Source: Propionibacteriaceae bacterium
GTDB lineage: Bacteria > Actinomycetota > Actinomycetes > Propionibacteriales > Propionibacteriaceae
Length of the DNA stretch: 64,000 nucleotides
Direction: 5' to 3'
Assembly (NCBI GenBank): GCA_031261455.1
Contig: JAISJP010000018.1
Span: forward strand, 1-64,000
Shown: piece after piece, positions 8,182-17,284 of the stretch
Position numbering within the stretch: position 1 is the first letter of the stretch
Layout: every line of letters starts with the position of its first letter
Notes under the pieces: generated by a model
The model's input: only the letters and a program-made list of their open reading frames with translations
Told to the model about the DNA's origin: nothing
Database searches by the model: none
Position numbers and translations under genes: made by a program

Positions 8182-10041
8182 TCACAACTTGCGACGCACG
8201 GCTCCCTTGTCGGCACTTAGCGCCAAGTGGGCGTAAATCTTGAGTGCTTGGCTCACCTCGCGGACGCGGTGCTTCGGCTTCCAGGCCACTCCCTCGCCCA
8301 GCGCCTCTTCGGCGGCGCGGCGGGCAGCCAACTCTTCGTCACTGACTAGGACGTTGATGGAGCGAGCGTCAATGTCGATCTCGATGATGTCGCCGTCACG
8401 AATCAAACCGATGGAACCACCAGCGGCTGCCTCCGGGCTGATGTGACCGAGAGACAAACCGGACGAACCACCGGAGAAACGTCCGTCAGTGATCAGCGCG
8501 CACTGGGGGCCGATGCCGATGCCCTTCAGATACGAGGTGGGGTAGAGCATCTCTTGGAATCCGGGGCCGCCGCTGGGGCCCTCAAAGATGATGACCACAA
8601 CGTCGCCGGGAACCACCTTGCCGGACAGGATGGCCTCAACCGACTCCTCTTGGCTCTCGTACACCTTGGCGGGGCCAGCGAAGTGACGCTGGTGGTCAGG
8701 CACGCCTGCCGTCTTGCAGATGGCGCCGTCACGAGCAATGTTGCCCTTCAACACTCCCAGGCCACCGTCCTTGGTGTATGCATGGGCGATGTCATGGATG
8801 GCACCACCAGCGGCGTCAAGGTCGGGGGCAGCGTACTTGGCAGCAGACGAGAACGGTTCCACGGTGCGCACCAGGCCAGGCGCGGCTAGGAATAGCTCTT
8901 TGGCTTCGTCGGCAGCCGATCCGCCGCGAATGTCCCAGTAATCCAGCCACTCGGACAGCGAACCGGCGTGGATGGCGTGCACGTTTTCGTTCAGCAGCCC
9001 GCCGCGACGCAGTTCACCGAGCAGCGCAGGGATGCCACCGGCGTGATGCACATCCTCCACATACCAGTCGTGTGTGTTGGGTGCCACCTTGCAGATGCAC
9101 GGCACCCTGCGGGACAGCGCGTCAATATCGTCTTGGGTGAAGTCCACGTCGGCAGCATCGGCAGACGCCAGCAGGTGCAGCACCGTGTTGGTGGAGCCGC
9201 CCATCGCGATGTCCAACGTCATCGCGTTGAAGAACGCCTCGCGGGTGGCGATGGAGCGCGGCAGCACCGACTCGTCTCCCTGCTCGTAGTAGCGACGACA
9301 AGCATCGACGATCAGATGCCCCGCCTTGCGCACCACGTCAAGACGGGCGACGTTGGTAGCCAGCGTGGTGCCGTTGCCCGGTACGGCCAGACCCAGCGCT
9401 TCGGCCAAACAGTTCATCGAGTTGGCGGTGAACATGCCCGAACACGAGCCGCAGGTGGGACAGGCAGTGTTCTCGATCTCGGCCAAGTCCTCGTCATCGA
9501 TCGACTTATCGACGCTCATAATCATGGCGTCGATAAGGTCGAGACGAACATCCTTACCGCCGTCGCGCTTTAGGCGCGCATGCCCGGCCTCCATCGGACC
9601 ACCCGACACAAACACGGTGGGGATGTTGAGACGCAGGGACGCCATCAACATGCCTGGGGTGATTTTGTCGCAGTTGCTGATGCACACCAACGCGTCGGCG
9701 CAGTGCGCGTTCACCGAGTATTCAACGGTGTCAGCGATCAGTTCACGGCTGGGCAGCGAGTACAACATGCCGGTGTGACCCATCGCGATGCCGTCGTCCA
9801 CCGCAGTGGTGTTGAACTCACACGCGATGCCGCCTGCCTCCTCAATGGCCTCCTTGACGATGCGCCCCAACTTATTCAGGTGCATATGTCCGGGAACAAA
9901 CTCCGAGAACGAGTTGGCGATGGCGATGACCGGTTTGTGGTCGCGAATGTCCTCGTTGCTGAGTCCCAGCGCCCGCCAAAGGGCACGCGCCCCGGCGAAT
10001 TCGCGGCCATCCATCGTTGTACGTGAGCGCAGTGTAGGCAT
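8182..10041 (-). CDS. ilvD: Dihydroxy-acid dehydratase
   Basis: The 619-aa iron-sulfur enzyme dehydrates 2,3-dihydroxy-isovalerate and -methylvalerate to the 2-keto acids, the step after IlvC. Cluster-binding cysteines are visible in [12 protein letters not shown] and in [19 protein letters not shown], and the C-terminal segment [19 protein letters not shown] is diagnostic. Length is typical of the long IlvD form. It reads opposite to ilvBNC, separated from it by the helicase gene, and has its own promoter region (10042-10284) shared with the divergent transcarboxylase gene. No attenuator like that of ilvB is seen there. Confidence 0.96.
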   Translation of the reverse strand: MPTLRSRTTMDGREFAGARALWRALGLSNEDIRDHKPVIAIANSFSEFVPGHMHLNKLGRIVKEAIEEAGGIACEFNTTAVDDGIAMGHTGMLYSLPSRELIADTVEYSVNAHCADALVCISNCDKITPGMLMASLRLNIPTVFVSGGPMEAGHARLKRDGGKDVRLDLIDAMIMSVDKSIDDEDLAEIENTACPTCGSCSGMFTANSMNCLAEALGLAVPGNGTTLATNVARLDVVRKAGHLIVDACRRYYEQGDESVLPRSIATREAFFNAMTLDIAMGGSTNTVLHLLASADAADVDFTQDDIDALSRRVPCICKVAPNTHDWYVEDVHHAGGIPALLGELRRGGLLNENVHAIHAGSLSEWLDYWDIRGGSAADEAKELFLAAPGLVRTVEPFSSAAKYAAPDLDAAGGAIHDIAHAYTKDGGLGVLKGNIARDGAICKTAGVPDHQRHFAGPAKVYESQEESVEAILSGKVVPGDVVVIIFEGPSGGPGFQEMLYPTSYLKGIGIGPQCALITDGRFSGGSSGLSLGHISPEAAAGGSIGLIRDGDIIEIDIDARSINVLVSDEELAARRAAEEALGEGVAWKPKHRVREVSQALKIYAHLALSADKGAVRRKL

Positions 10042-10284
10042 GCGTCCAATCGTAGCCGTTGCGTGCTGTGCGTGGGGGAGAGGAGTTCATGTTGCTATGT
10101 GGACGCCAAATGGATGCTGCGACTTGCGCACAGCATGACGAGGGAGGGAATCGGAGGCGCGCTATGTGATTTCGTCGGCCTTGGTGGAGTGTTCTTTAGC
10201 ATCTTATGTCCGGCTACTGAGCCCTAAGTCCACGCCTGAATCTTGCGCGTCAAACAGTGAAAAATGTCGTGAGAGAATGGAGCC

Positions 10285-11829
10285 ATGACGAACACAACCA
10301 CACCTCGCAAGATCGGGATCACCGAACTCGTGCTGCGCGACGCCCATCAGTCGCTGCTAGCCACCCGCATGGCCACAGAAGACATGGTTGACGCCTGCGC
10401 TGACATCGATGCCGCCGGTTACTGGTCGGTGGAGTGTTGGGGCGGGGCCACCTATGACTCCTGTATCCGCTTCCTCAACGAGGACCCGTGGGAGCGCCTG
10501 CGCACCTTCCGCAAGTTGATGCCAAACTCCAAGTTGCAGATGTTGCTGCGTGGTCAAAACCTGCTTGGCTACCGTCATTACCAAGACGAAGTGGTTGACC
10601 GGTTTGTCGCCAAGAGCGCCGAGAACGGCATGGACGTGTTCCGTGTGTTCGACGCCATGAACGACCCCCGCAACCTAGCGCGCTCCATGGCGGCCGTGCA
10701 GGTTGCCAAGAGCATCAACCCGCGTGTCCACGCGCAGGGCACCATCTGCTACACCGTCTCTCCGGTCCACACCGTCGAGGGTTACGTGAAGCTTGCCGGA
10801 CAACTCATCGACATGGGTGCCGAGTCCATCTGCCTCAAAGACATGGCGGCGCTGCTGAAGCCGCAACCGGCCTACGACATCGTCAAAGCCATCAAAGAGA
10901 CCTACGGTGACATCCTCATTAGCGTCCACAGCCACTCCACCACGGGTGTCACGCAGGTGAGCCTGATGAAGGCCATCGAGGCTGGCGCGGACGTGGTTGA
11001 CACATCGATCTCGTCGATGAGCCTCGGCCCGGGCCACAACCCCACGGAGGCGGTTGTCGAGATGCTGGAGGGCACTCCTTTCACTGCCGACCTTGACGCC
11101 GACCGGTTGACCGCAATCAGCGACCACTTCAAGAAGATTCGTCCGAAGTATGCCGCGTTTGAGTCCAAGACGTTGATCAGCACGGAGATATTCAAGTCGC
11201 AGATTCCCGGCGGCATGTTGTCCAACATGGAGAGCCAACTGAAAGACTTCGGTGCGGGCGACAAGATGGCCGAAGTGCTCCTTGAGGTGCCGAAGGTGCG
11301 TGCTGCCGCTGGCTACCCGCCGCTGGTCACCCCGTCGTCTCAGATTGTGGGCAGCCAAGCTGTGTTCAACGTGATGATGGGCGAGTACAAGCGTTTGACA
11401 AGCGAGTTCGCCGACATCATGCTCGGTTACTACGGTGCCAGCCCCGCACCGCGTGACGAGCGCGTGATCGCGATTGCCGCGGAGAGCGCCGGTAAGGAAC
11501 CCATCACCTGCCGCCCCGCCGACCTGTTGCCTCCCGAGTGGGGCACGCTGGAATCCGAAGCTGCCAAGCTGAACGGCTTCGACGGCACCGAAGAGGACGT
11601 GCTCACCTACGCGATGTTCCCGCAGGTGGCCGAGAAGTTCTTCTCCACCCGTGGCGAAGGCCCCAAGTCGGTCGCCAAGCAGCCCGAAAAGCCCGAAGAC
11701 GCAGCCGCCCTTCAGGCGGCAACTGCTGCCGCTGCCGCTCACTCCCTGGCCGCCACCGAGCCGTTCAAAGCCACCTACAAGGTGACTATCAACGGCGAGC
11801 AGCAGACTTGGGTTGTAGAGGCTTCGTAG
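10285..11829 (+). CDS. Methylmalonyl-CoA carboxytransferase (transcarboxylase) 5S subunit
   Basis: The 514-aa protein matches the Propionibacterium transcarboxylase 5S subunit closely over its length (RDAHQSLLATRMATEDM, YWSVECWGGATYDSC, ISSMSLGPGHNPTE). That subunit moves a carboxyl group between oxaloacetate/pyruvate and biotin carried by the 1.3S subunit, part of the Wood-Werkman propionate cycle. A TIM barrel holds the metal ligands Asp19, His215 and His217 and the carbamylated Lys185. The C-terminal PYC_OADA domain follows, with a short Ala-rich linker and tail near 480-500. The 12S and 1.3S genes are not in this window. An oxaloacetate decarboxylase alpha-type role is an alternative. Confidence 0.9.
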   Translation: MTNTTTPRKIGITELVLRDAHQSLLATRMATEDMVDACADIDAAGYWSVECWGGATYDSCIRFLNEDPWERLRTFRKLMPNSKLQMLLRGQNLLGYRHYQDEVVDRFVAKSAENGMDVFRVFDAMNDPRNLARSMAAVQVAKSINPRVHAQGTICYTVSPVHTVEGYVKLAGQLIDMGAESICLKDMAALLKPQPAYDIVKAIKETYGDILISVHSHSTTGVTQVSLMKAIEAGADVVDTSISSMSLGPGHNPTEAVVEMLEGTPFTADLDADRLTAISDHFKKIRPKYAAFESKTLISTEIFKSQIPGGMLSNMESQLKDFGAGDKMAEVLLEVPKVRAAAGYPPLVTPSSQIVGSQAVFNVMMGEYKRLTSEFADIMLGYYGASPAPRDERVIAIAAESAGKEPITCRPADLLPPEWGTLESEAAKLNGFDGTEEDVLTYAMFPQVAEKFFSTRGEGPKSVAKQPEKPEDAAALQAATAAAAAHSLAATEPFKATYKVTINGEQQTWVVEAS

Positions 11830-11862
11830 GCTTCGTCCGCGTATAGTTGTGTAATGGACTTT

Positions 11863-11878
11863 GGTCGCCTTGGCGACC
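11863..11878 (+). other. Small hairpin between transcarboxylase and psuG
   Basis: GGTCGCC, TT, GGCGACC form a compact inverted repeat in the 90-bp gap. There is no T-run, so termination is doubtful. A TATAGT box at 11842-11847 upstream might be the -10 of the psuG promoter, but no matching -35 is seen. Confidence 0.3.
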
Positions 11879-11919
11879 CTCCATTCATGACCGGACGATC
11901 ACTTTCAAGGAGCCCAACA

Positions 11920-12819
11920 ATGAGAATCGGTGAGCATGTAGCGGCCGCACTGGCGGCGGGACAGCCAATCCTGGCACTGGAGTCGACCATCATCACGCAT
12001 GGTCTGCCGCGTCCGCGCAACTTGAAAGTTGGCCTGGAGGCGCAGGAACAGTTGCGTGCTGCGGGCGTCACTCCCGCCACGATTGGCGTAGTCAGGGGCG
12101 AGGCTATCGTCGGTCTTAACGACGACGAACTGGCTGAGATCGCTAACGACGACTCGGTGGTTAAGCTGAGCGTTCGTGACCTGCCGATTGCCGCAGTGCG
12201 CGGTCTCTCGGGGGGGACGACGGTGGCTGTCACCGCATTTTTGGCCCAGAAGGCGGGCGTGCGGGTGTTCTCGACCGGCGGTCTTGGCGGCGTCCATCGC
12301 GGCGCATCCGAGACGTTTGACGAGTCTGCTGACCTGATCGCGCTGGCGCAGTATCCGCTGGTGCTGGTAAGCGCCGGGGTGAAGTCGATCCTTGACATCC
12401 CGGCCACGTTGGAACGTTTTGAGACCCTGAACGTGCCGGTTGTGGGCTACCGCACCAAGCACTATCCGGGGTTCTACGTGTCCGACTCCGGCTACGAGGT
12501 GGAGTACCAAGCCGACTCGCCTGAAGAGATCGCCGCCATCGCAAAGGCCCGCGACGAATTGGGCATCAAGTCCGCTGTTGTGGTCGCAAACCCGGTGCCC
12601 AAAGAGTTTGAACTCGACCCCGCACTGCACGACGCCAAGATCGAACAGGCACTGGCCGAGTGCAAGGCGCGTGGCATCCACGGTCACGACATCACCCCGT
12701 TCCTGCTGGACTACATGCAGCGCGAAACCTCCGGCGAGAGCCTTGAGGCCAACCTGGCCGTCTATCGCGGCAACGTGGCGCTGGGTGCCGAGATCGCCAA
12801 GGCGCTTGCGAGCAAATAG
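11920..12819 (+). CDS. psuG: Pseudouridine-5'-phosphate glycosidase
   Basis: The 299-aa enzyme splits pseudouridine 5'-phosphate into uracil and ribose 5-phosphate, a step in breaking down modified RNA nucleosides. Family landmarks are LALESTIITHGLPRPRN at the N-terminus, STGGLGGVHRGA in the middle and FLLDYMQ near the C-terminus. ATG at 11920 follows AAGGAG by 7 bases; upstream in-frame starts give an unlikely leader. Its stop touches the start of a PfkB-type kinase, which should be the partner pseudouridine kinase. Confidence 0.94.
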   Translation: MRIGEHVAAALAAGQPILALESTIITHGLPRPRNLKVGLEAQEQLRAAGVTPATIGVVRGEAIVGLNDDELAEIANDDSVVKLSVRDLPIAAVRGLSGGTTVAVTAFLAQKAGVRVFSTGGLGGVHRGASETFDESADLIALAQYPLVLVSAGVKSILDIPATLERFETLNVPVVGYRTKHYPGFYVSDSGYEVEYQADSPEEIAAIAKARDELGIKSAVVVANPVPKEFELDPALHDAKIEQALAECKARGIHGHDITPFLLDYMQRETSGESLEANLAVYRGNVALGAEIAKALASK

Positions 12820-13716
12820 ATGCTGGGCGTCATTGGTGACATCAGCGAGGACATCCTCGTCTATCAGTCTGCCCCGCTGGCACACGGCTCCGACGCGCCG
12901 TCGCGGGTGGTGCGCAGTCGTGGTGGCTCGGCGGCCAATCTCGCGGCTGCCGCTGCACCCCTGTTGCCGGTGCGGTTCATCGGTTGCGTCGGCTCCGACG
13001 CGCACGGCCGCGCGGTCACCGAGGCGCTGCAACGCGAAGGGGTAGACGTGCGGGTGCGCATCGGTTCCCGTTCCTGCACCATCGTCATCCTGGTGTCCCC
13101 GGACGGGGAGCGCACCATGCTGCCGGACCGCGCTGCCAACGCCGAACTGAGCGACGTGCCTAACGAGTGGCTGGATGATCTGGACGCCCTGCACATCACC
13201 ACTTACTCGCTTGAGGGCGGACCCACCACGGACGCCTGCATCGCCGCCATGGCGTGCGTGAAGGCTCGGGGCGGGTTGACCAGCCTAGACACGTCGTCAG
13301 CCGCAATCCTGAAACTCATCGGTGTGGAACCTTTCGAGGCTCTCGTGACGCAACTCGACCCGGACATCATCTTCGCCAACGAACTCGAAGCCGAGGTATT
13401 GGGCTGGGACGTGGATGAGCCTGCCGAGCGTCTGCTGGTCATCAAACACGGCGGCGACCCGGTGCTGTTCCGCAACACCCAAGGCTCCGCCCGCATCCCC
13501 GTCCCTCCAGTAACCGGCGTCATCGACTTCACCGGTGCCGGAGACGGCTACGCCGCCGGTTTCCTAGCCGCTGTTCTGGCGGCTGCGTCACCCATCACCC
13601 CGCAGGACTTGCGCAACATTGACGTGCAAGGCCCGGAGTTAGCGGCATGGTGTGCCGCAGCTCACGTGCGAGCGTCGGCGCTCATCACCCAGCCCGGTGC
13701 TGGCGTCGAACTCTAG
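12820..13716 (+). CDS. psuK: PfkB-family carbohydrate kinase, probable pseudouridine kinase
   Basis: The 298-aa ribokinase-fold kinase shows the N-terminal GG motif (RSRGGSAANLAAAA) and the C-terminal anion-hole motif DFTGAGDGYAAGF near residue 240, whose aspartate is the catalytic base. It starts on the base after the psuG stop, so translation is coupled. That context points to phosphorylation of pseudouridine to the substrate of PsuG. Specificity is inferred from context; other ribokinase-type substrates are possible. Its beta-clasp lid region is short, as in pseudouridine kinases. Confidence 0.85.
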   Translation: MLGVIGDISEDILVYQSAPLAHGSDAPSRVVRSRGGSAANLAAAAAPLLPVRFIGCVGSDAHGRAVTEALQREGVDVRVRIGSRSCTIVILVSPDGERTMLPDRAANAELSDVPNEWLDDLDALHITTYSLEGGPTTDACIAAMACVKARGGLTSLDTSSAAILKLIGVEPFEALVTQLDPDIIFANELEAEVLGWDVDEPAERLLVIKHGGDPVLFRNTQGSARIPVPPVTGVIDFTGAGDGYAAGFLAAVLAAASPITPQDLRNIDVQGPELAAWCAAAHVRASALITQPGAGVEL

Positions 13717-13736
13717 AACGCCCCCACGCGAACCAC

Positions 13737-13769
13737 AACTTCGTTAGACTTAGAATCAACCACGAAGTT
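13737..13769 (+). promoter_or_regulatory. deoD promoter with inverted repeat around the -10 box
   Basis: TAGAAT at 13751-13756 is a good -10. It is flanked by AACTTCGT (13737-13744) and its exact inverse ACGAAGTT (13762-13769), which suggests an operator that would block the polymerase. deoD starts 55 bp downstream of the right arm. No regulator gene is adjacent, so the binding protein is unknown. Confidence 0.5.
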
Positions 13770-13823
13770 ACCAAGGCCCAGCCAACACCCAACTGCTTTC
13801 GTCGCACAGTAAGGAACACCAAC

Positions 13824-14546
13824 ATGGCTACACCACACATCACCGCCGAACCCGGCCAGATTGCCCCTCTCGTCATCATGCCCGGTGACCCGAAACGCGC
13901 CGAGATGATCGCCAAGAACTACTTCACGGACGTGCACTGCGTCTCGGACGTGCGCGCCATCCAGACGTGGGTCGGGCGCTTCGAGGGGGAGCCGGTCACC
14001 GCGATGGCGTCTGGCATGGGCATCCCGTCGCTGAGCATCTATGCCACCGAACTGTTCCGTTTCTACGATGTGCAACGCATCTGTCGCGTCGGCACCTGCG
14101 GCGGCATCGCCGATGACATCAAGGTGCGTGATGTCGCCATCGGTGCCAGCGCCCACACCGACAACGGTGTTGCCATCCACACGCTGCCCGGCGTCGCCCT
14201 GTCGCTGGCCGCCAGCACAGACATGCTCCTCGGGGCCGTCACCAAAGCTCGTGAACTGACCAGCCAGACCGACGTGAACGTCCTCACAGGTGCCCTCTAC
14301 TCGTCCGACATCTTCTACTCTGACGCCCCGCAGATCACTGAAGGCCTGCGCAAACTCGGCTGTCTTGGCGTCGAGATGGAAGCTGCTGGTCTGTACACCT
14401 GCGCCCTGCGCGAGCACCGCGAGGCCCTAGCCGTCTGCACCGTCAGCGACCACCTGTTCAACCACGCCTCCGACATGACTCCCGAACAGCGCCAAAGCGA
14501 CTTCGAGACTGCCCTGCGCATCTCCCTAGCCGCCCTGCTCGCGTAG
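13824..14546 (+). CDS. deoD: Purine nucleoside phosphorylase, DeoD type
   Basis: The 240-aa hexameric-type enzyme phosphorolyses purine (deoxy)nucleosides to the base and (deoxy)ribose 1-phosphate. Marks are MPGDPKRAEMIA at the N-terminus, MASGMGIPSLSIYATELF, VGTCGGI and the purine-binding EMEAAGLY with the catalytic Asp in VSDH. ATG at 13824 follows AAGGA by 8 bases; a longer in-frame reading back to 13647 overlaps psuK and looks non-coding. It lies with psuG and psuK as a nucleoside-salvage group but has its own promoter. Confidence 0.95.
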   Translation: MATPHITAEPGQIAPLVIMPGDPKRAEMIAKNYFTDVHCVSDVRAIQTWVGRFEGEPVTAMASGMGIPSLSIYATELFRFYDVQRICRVGTCGGIADDIKVRDVAIGASAHTDNGVAIHTLPGVALSLAASTDMLLGAVTKARELTSQTDVNVLTGALYSSDIFYSDAPQITEGLRKLGCLGVEMEAAGLYTCALREHREALAVCTVSDHLFNHASDMTPEQRQSDFETALRISLAALLA

Positions 14547-14553
14547 GCGTGAG

Positions 14554-14608
14554 ACCGCCCAAAGTGCATTTGCAAGACGTCCAGTAGTGCATTTGCAAGG
14601 TGGGCGGT
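14554..14608. repeat. Inverted repeat enclosing two direct copies of a 14-mer
   Basis: ACCGCCCA (14554-14561) pairs with TGGGCGGT (14601-14608). Inside, AGTGCATTTGCAAG occurs twice, at 14563-14576 and 14586-14599, 23 bp apart. The core ATTTGCAA is shared with the 19-bp palindrome at 6112-6165 and with 15140-15147, all outside genes. Confidence 0.6.
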
Positions 14609-14636
14609 TGCGTCGCGGGCAATTGGGGGGCAAAAG

Positions 14637-14680
14637 AAAAGACGAGCCCGAAGTGAATCCCACTTCAAGGCTCGTCTTTT
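14637..14680. terminator. Bidirectional intrinsic terminator between deoD and tRNA-Tyr
   Basis: AAAAGACGAGCC (14637-14648) pairs over 12 bp with GGCTCGTCTTTT (14669-14680), with a further AAGTG/CACTT pairing inside. There is a T-run on each strand, so it serves both deoD (plus) and tRNA-Tyr (minus). Confidence 0.92.
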
Positions 14681-14681
14681 G

Positions 14682-14764
14682 TGGCAGCTGATGGATTCGA
14701 ACCACCGTAGGCTCACGCCGACAGATTTACAGTCTGCTCCCATTGGCCGCTCGGGCAAGCTGCC
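14682..14764 (-). tRNA. tRNA-Tyr (GTA)
   Basis: Read on the minus strand the acceptor stem is GGCAGCT/AGCTGCC with discriminator A. The anticodon loop CTGTAAA gives anticodon GTA, the variable arm is long (class II) and the T-loop is TTCGAAT. CCA is not encoded. The 83-base length is normal for bacterial tRNA-Tyr. Confidence 0.96.
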
Positions 14765-14788
14765 GTGCGCTGTTCCCAGCGCGTCTAC

Positions 14789-14817
14789 ACTTTACAGGAG
14801 AGGTAGCCTTGGTACAA
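14789..14817 (-). promoter_or_regulatory. Promoter of tRNA-Tyr
   Basis: On the minus strand TTGTAC (14817-14812) is followed after exactly 17 bases by TAAAGT (14794-14789), with transcription expected to start a little upstream of the tRNA 5' end at 14764. Both hexamers fit the major actinobacterial sigma factor. Confidence 0.65.
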
Positions 14818-14877
14818 AGCGCGCCTAGGTTTGCGGTGGTCAAGCGCGAATCACGCCAACGAGGAGGCGAAAAGCTG

Positions 14878-15072
14878 ATGAGACGCAAGTGGATCGCATG
14901 CCTGCTGTTGCCCCTGGTCGTGTCCTTCGCCGGTTGCGAGGAGGCTCCGGGAGCCAGTGAGAGCACCGCAGTCAGCACTCCCGTTGCCGCTCCGTCCAGT
15001 TTCTGCCCGACCGCGCCCGCCACACCAGGAGTCCTTGGTGGGGTTGCCTGCGAGGTCCCCACGCAGCCCTAA
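14878..15072 (+). CDS. Small predicted lipoprotein (64 aa)
   Basis: The product starts MRRKWIACLLLPLVVSFAGC: basic N-terminus, hydrophobic core and a lipobox with Cys20, so it should be lipidated and anchored outside the cytoplasmic membrane. The mature part is only about 45 residues, rich in Ala, Ser, Pro and Thr, with two more cysteines that could form a disulfide. GAGGAGGCG precedes the ATG; longer in-frame readings run back into the tRNA and are unlikely. I recognise no family. It could be a lipopeptide of unknown role or a remnant of a larger lipoprotein. Confidence 0.6.
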   Translation: MRRKWIACLLLPLVVSFAGCEEAPGASESTAVSTPVAAPSSFCPTAPATPGVLGGVACEVPTQP

Positions 15073-15211
15073 GGCGGCAAGCAGCGTCATGCAAGGTCAG
15101 CCTAGGCGTGGTCAAGACGTCGGCTTGCAGCATTGACCCATTTGCAAACATGCCTGACAAGCGAGGGCGACACGGTATAACCTAGTGTTACCTTGCGAGA
15201 AAGGCACAACG

Positions 15212-16672
15212 GTGAGCGCTCTCAAGAACCTAACCATAATCCACTCCAACGACATCCACGGAGACTTCCTGCCGGAGGAGCGCGGCGGCGTCCAAGTTGG
15301 TGGCATCTCGCTGCTCAGCGGCTACATTCAGGCGGAGCGTGCCCGCAACCATAACGCCATCTTCGCCTTTGCGGGGGACATTTTGCAGGGGTCGCTGATC
15401 GACTCTGACTATCGCGGAGTTTCGTCCATCGAGTTGATGAACATCGTGCGTCCGGACATCGCCTGCCTGGGCAATCACGAGTTTGACTACGGCCTTACCC
15501 ACCTGCTGTTTCTGGAGCGCTGCGCCGCATACCCCATTGTCAGCGCTAATTTGTACATCAAGAAGCCGTACACGCGCCTGTTCACCCCCTGTAAGGTGAT
15601 CAAGCGTGACGGCATGCGCATCATGTTCATCGGCATCATCACCGCCGAGACGCTCGCGTCCATCAAGGATCCGCTGATCGGCACGCTGGTGGACATTGAG
15701 GACGCCGCGCAAGAGGTGGGTCGCATCTGCAACCGATACCGCGAGGCCGATATCGACCTTACCGTTGTCCTCAGCCACATCGGCTTCGAGGAGGACTTGA
15801 AACTGGCCGAACTGCTCGACCCGGCGTGGGGTGTGGACGCCATCATCGGCGCTCACACGCACACGCTTATGGACCAACCGTCTGTGGTCAACGACATCCT
15901 TGTGGCGCAGGCCGGGTCCGGCACCGACCAGGTGGGCAGGTTTGATCTGGTGATCGACACCGACACCAACAGCATCCACGAGTGGAAGTGGCAGTGCATT
16001 CCCATCACCAGCGAGACTTCGCAACCAGACGTGGTTCTGGACGAGGTGGTGGCTCACTATCGCGACGCTACCGACGAAAAGTACAACCGCATCTTGACGC
16101 GCCTAGACAGACAGGCCACGCATCCGGATCGTTACCAAGAGACTGAAGTGGGAGACCTCTTTGCGGACATGTATGCAGACGCGTTCCCCGCTGACATTGC
16201 CTTGGTAGGTTCGGGCAGCCTGCGCCAACCCGCGCTCGGACCGCTAGTCACGGTGGGAAACGCCCTGGCTATGGCATCATTTGGCGGCATCGTGTACCGG
16301 CTGAAGGTGACCGGCGCGAAAGTGAAACGCGCCTTCCGCCACGTTCTACGCGAAGAAGCGTTCCAGGAAGGCTCACACACCGAGTTCTTCCAGTTCTCCA
16401 GCCGCCTTGCGATCACGTGGTCCCGCACGGACAGCGACTTTGCGTCCATCACGTTCGACGGCGAACCGCTCGATGACAACCAGTTATACTGTCTAGCCAT
16501 TGAGGACTACCACTATCGCAACACCGAGACCAGCCTCGGCATGAGCCTGAGCGAGCTGACCGACGAGAAGATCGTCATCCTAGCCACCGAGGTCAAAGAC
16601 GTCATCCTAGAGTGGTTTGCAGAGCAGCCATCCGTCACCGTCCCAACGTTGGGACGACTACAGGTCACGTAA
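15212..16672 (+). CDS. Cytoplasmic metallophosphoesterase, 5'-nucleotidase (UshA/YfkN) family
   Basis: The 486-aa two-domain enzyme has an N-terminal metallophosphatase domain (HSNDIHGDF at 11-19, GDILQGS, GNHEFDYG near 88, GAHTHT) and a C-terminal 5'-nucleotidase domain (GSGSLRQPALGPLVTVGN, a G[SN]xxR[A/Q] substrate motif). It probably hydrolyses nucleotides or a related phosphoester. Unlike most UshA proteins there is no signal peptide, so it should be cytoplasmic. GTG at 15212 follows GAGAAAGG by 7 bases; an upstream GTG at 15185 lacks such a site. A perfect 18-bp palindrome (16639-16656, arms CGTCCCAAC) lies inside its last codons. Confidence 0.85.
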   Translation: MSALKNLTIIHSNDIHGDFLPEERGGVQVGGISLLSGYIQAERARNHNAIFAFAGDILQGSLIDSDYRGVSSIELMNIVRPDIACLGNHEFDYGLTHLLFLERCAAYPIVSANLYIKKPYTRLFTPCKVIKRDGMRIMFIGIITAETLASIKDPLIGTLVDIEDAAQEVGRICNRYREADIDLTVVLSHIGFEEDLKLAELLDPAWGVDAIIGAHTHTLMDQPSVVNDILVAQAGSGTDQVGRFDLVIDTDTNSIHEWKWQCIPITSETSQPDVVLDEVVAHYRDATDEKYNRILTRLDRQATHPDRYQETEVGDLFADMYADAFPADIALVGSGSLRQPALGPLVTVGNALAMASFGGIVYRLKVTGAKVKRAFRHVLREEAFQEGSHTEFFQFSSRLAITWSRTDSDFASITFDGEPLDDNQLYCLAIEDYHYRNTETSLGMSLSELTDEKIVILATEVKDVILEWFAEQPSVTVPTLGRLQVT

Positions 16673-16686
16673 TTGTGCAAAAACCG

Positions 16687-16714
16687 TTGTAATGCCCCCT
16701 GGGGGTGATACCTT
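16687..16714 (+). promoter_or_regulatory. Promoter of the 177-aa gene with G/C palindrome in the spacer
   Basis: TTGTAA (16687-16692) and TACCTT (16709-16714) are 16 bases apart. The spacer holds CCCCCTGGGGG (16695-16705), a perfect palindrome that may be an operator. The gene starts 37 bp after the -10. Confidence 0.45.
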
Positions 16715-16750
16715 AATGTCAGCATCTCTGCTAGTGAGAGGTAAGAGCAA

Positions 16751-17284
16751 ATGAGTCTATTCGGCAGTATCGTCGGCAACATTGTCGGCAATAGAGTTCA
16801 GCGGGCCGTCGGCAACAAAGTTGGTGACATCATTGGAGACAAGATCGACGACGCCATCGGCGTGTCCGGTCGTCCACAGACCACGCAGGGCACCGTCGGC
16901 TACGACATTGAAGGACGTCCCATCTCGGGGCCGGTGACGGTGCCGCGGCCGGGCGGTTACTCTACGCCCAGTCGTGATGAGCCGACCAAGAACCGCGCAT
17001 GGTTCGCGAACGTACTAGCCACGAGCTTTGCGGGTCACACGGTGCGTGACAACGTGTCCCCCAGTGAGTTTGGTGGTCCGGGCAACGCAAAGGCGTACGA
17101 CTTTGTGGTCTACTCCGGCGCCACCCCGAAGGCTGCCATCATCTTGGCAACAAACAACCGCTCGGAGGCGTACAAAGCGGCAAGGGCAACGGCGGAAGGC
17201 TCCGGAATCGCGTTCCTGCCCTTCTGGCTGACGATGTGGAACAAGCAGGACTACGTCGTCAACCGCATCAGCGCGGCGCTGTAG
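16751..17284 (+). CDS. Hypothetical protein (177 aa), glycine-rich N-terminus
   Basis: I do not recognise the family. The first ~40 residues carry glycines about every four positions (GSIVGNIVGN, VGNKVGDIIGDKIDDAIG), resembling glycine-zipper segments that pack in membranes. A Pro/Gly-rich linker follows. The last ~65 residues (YDFVVYSGATPKAAIILAT to the end) recall in layout the DUF2726/PD-(D/E)XK nuclease fold, but the acidic catalytic residues are not evident, so this is only a suggestion. It has its own promoter and is the gene immediately upstream of the 408-bp structured stretch and the reverse transcriptase, on the same strand. Confidence 0.6.
   Translation: MSLFGSIVGNIVGNRVQRAVGNKVGDIIGDKIDDAIGVSGRPQTTQGTVGYDIEGRPISGPVTVPRPGGYSTPSRDEPTKNRAWFANVLATSFAGHTVRDNVSPSEFGGPGNAKAYDFVVYSGATPKAAIILATNNRSEAYKAARATAEGSGIAFLPFWLTMWNKQDYVVNRISAAL

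Noticed and set aside
11905..13194. 429-codon minus-strand frame opposite psuG and psuK
   Set aside because: Shadow of two well-recognised plus-strand genes; no family features.
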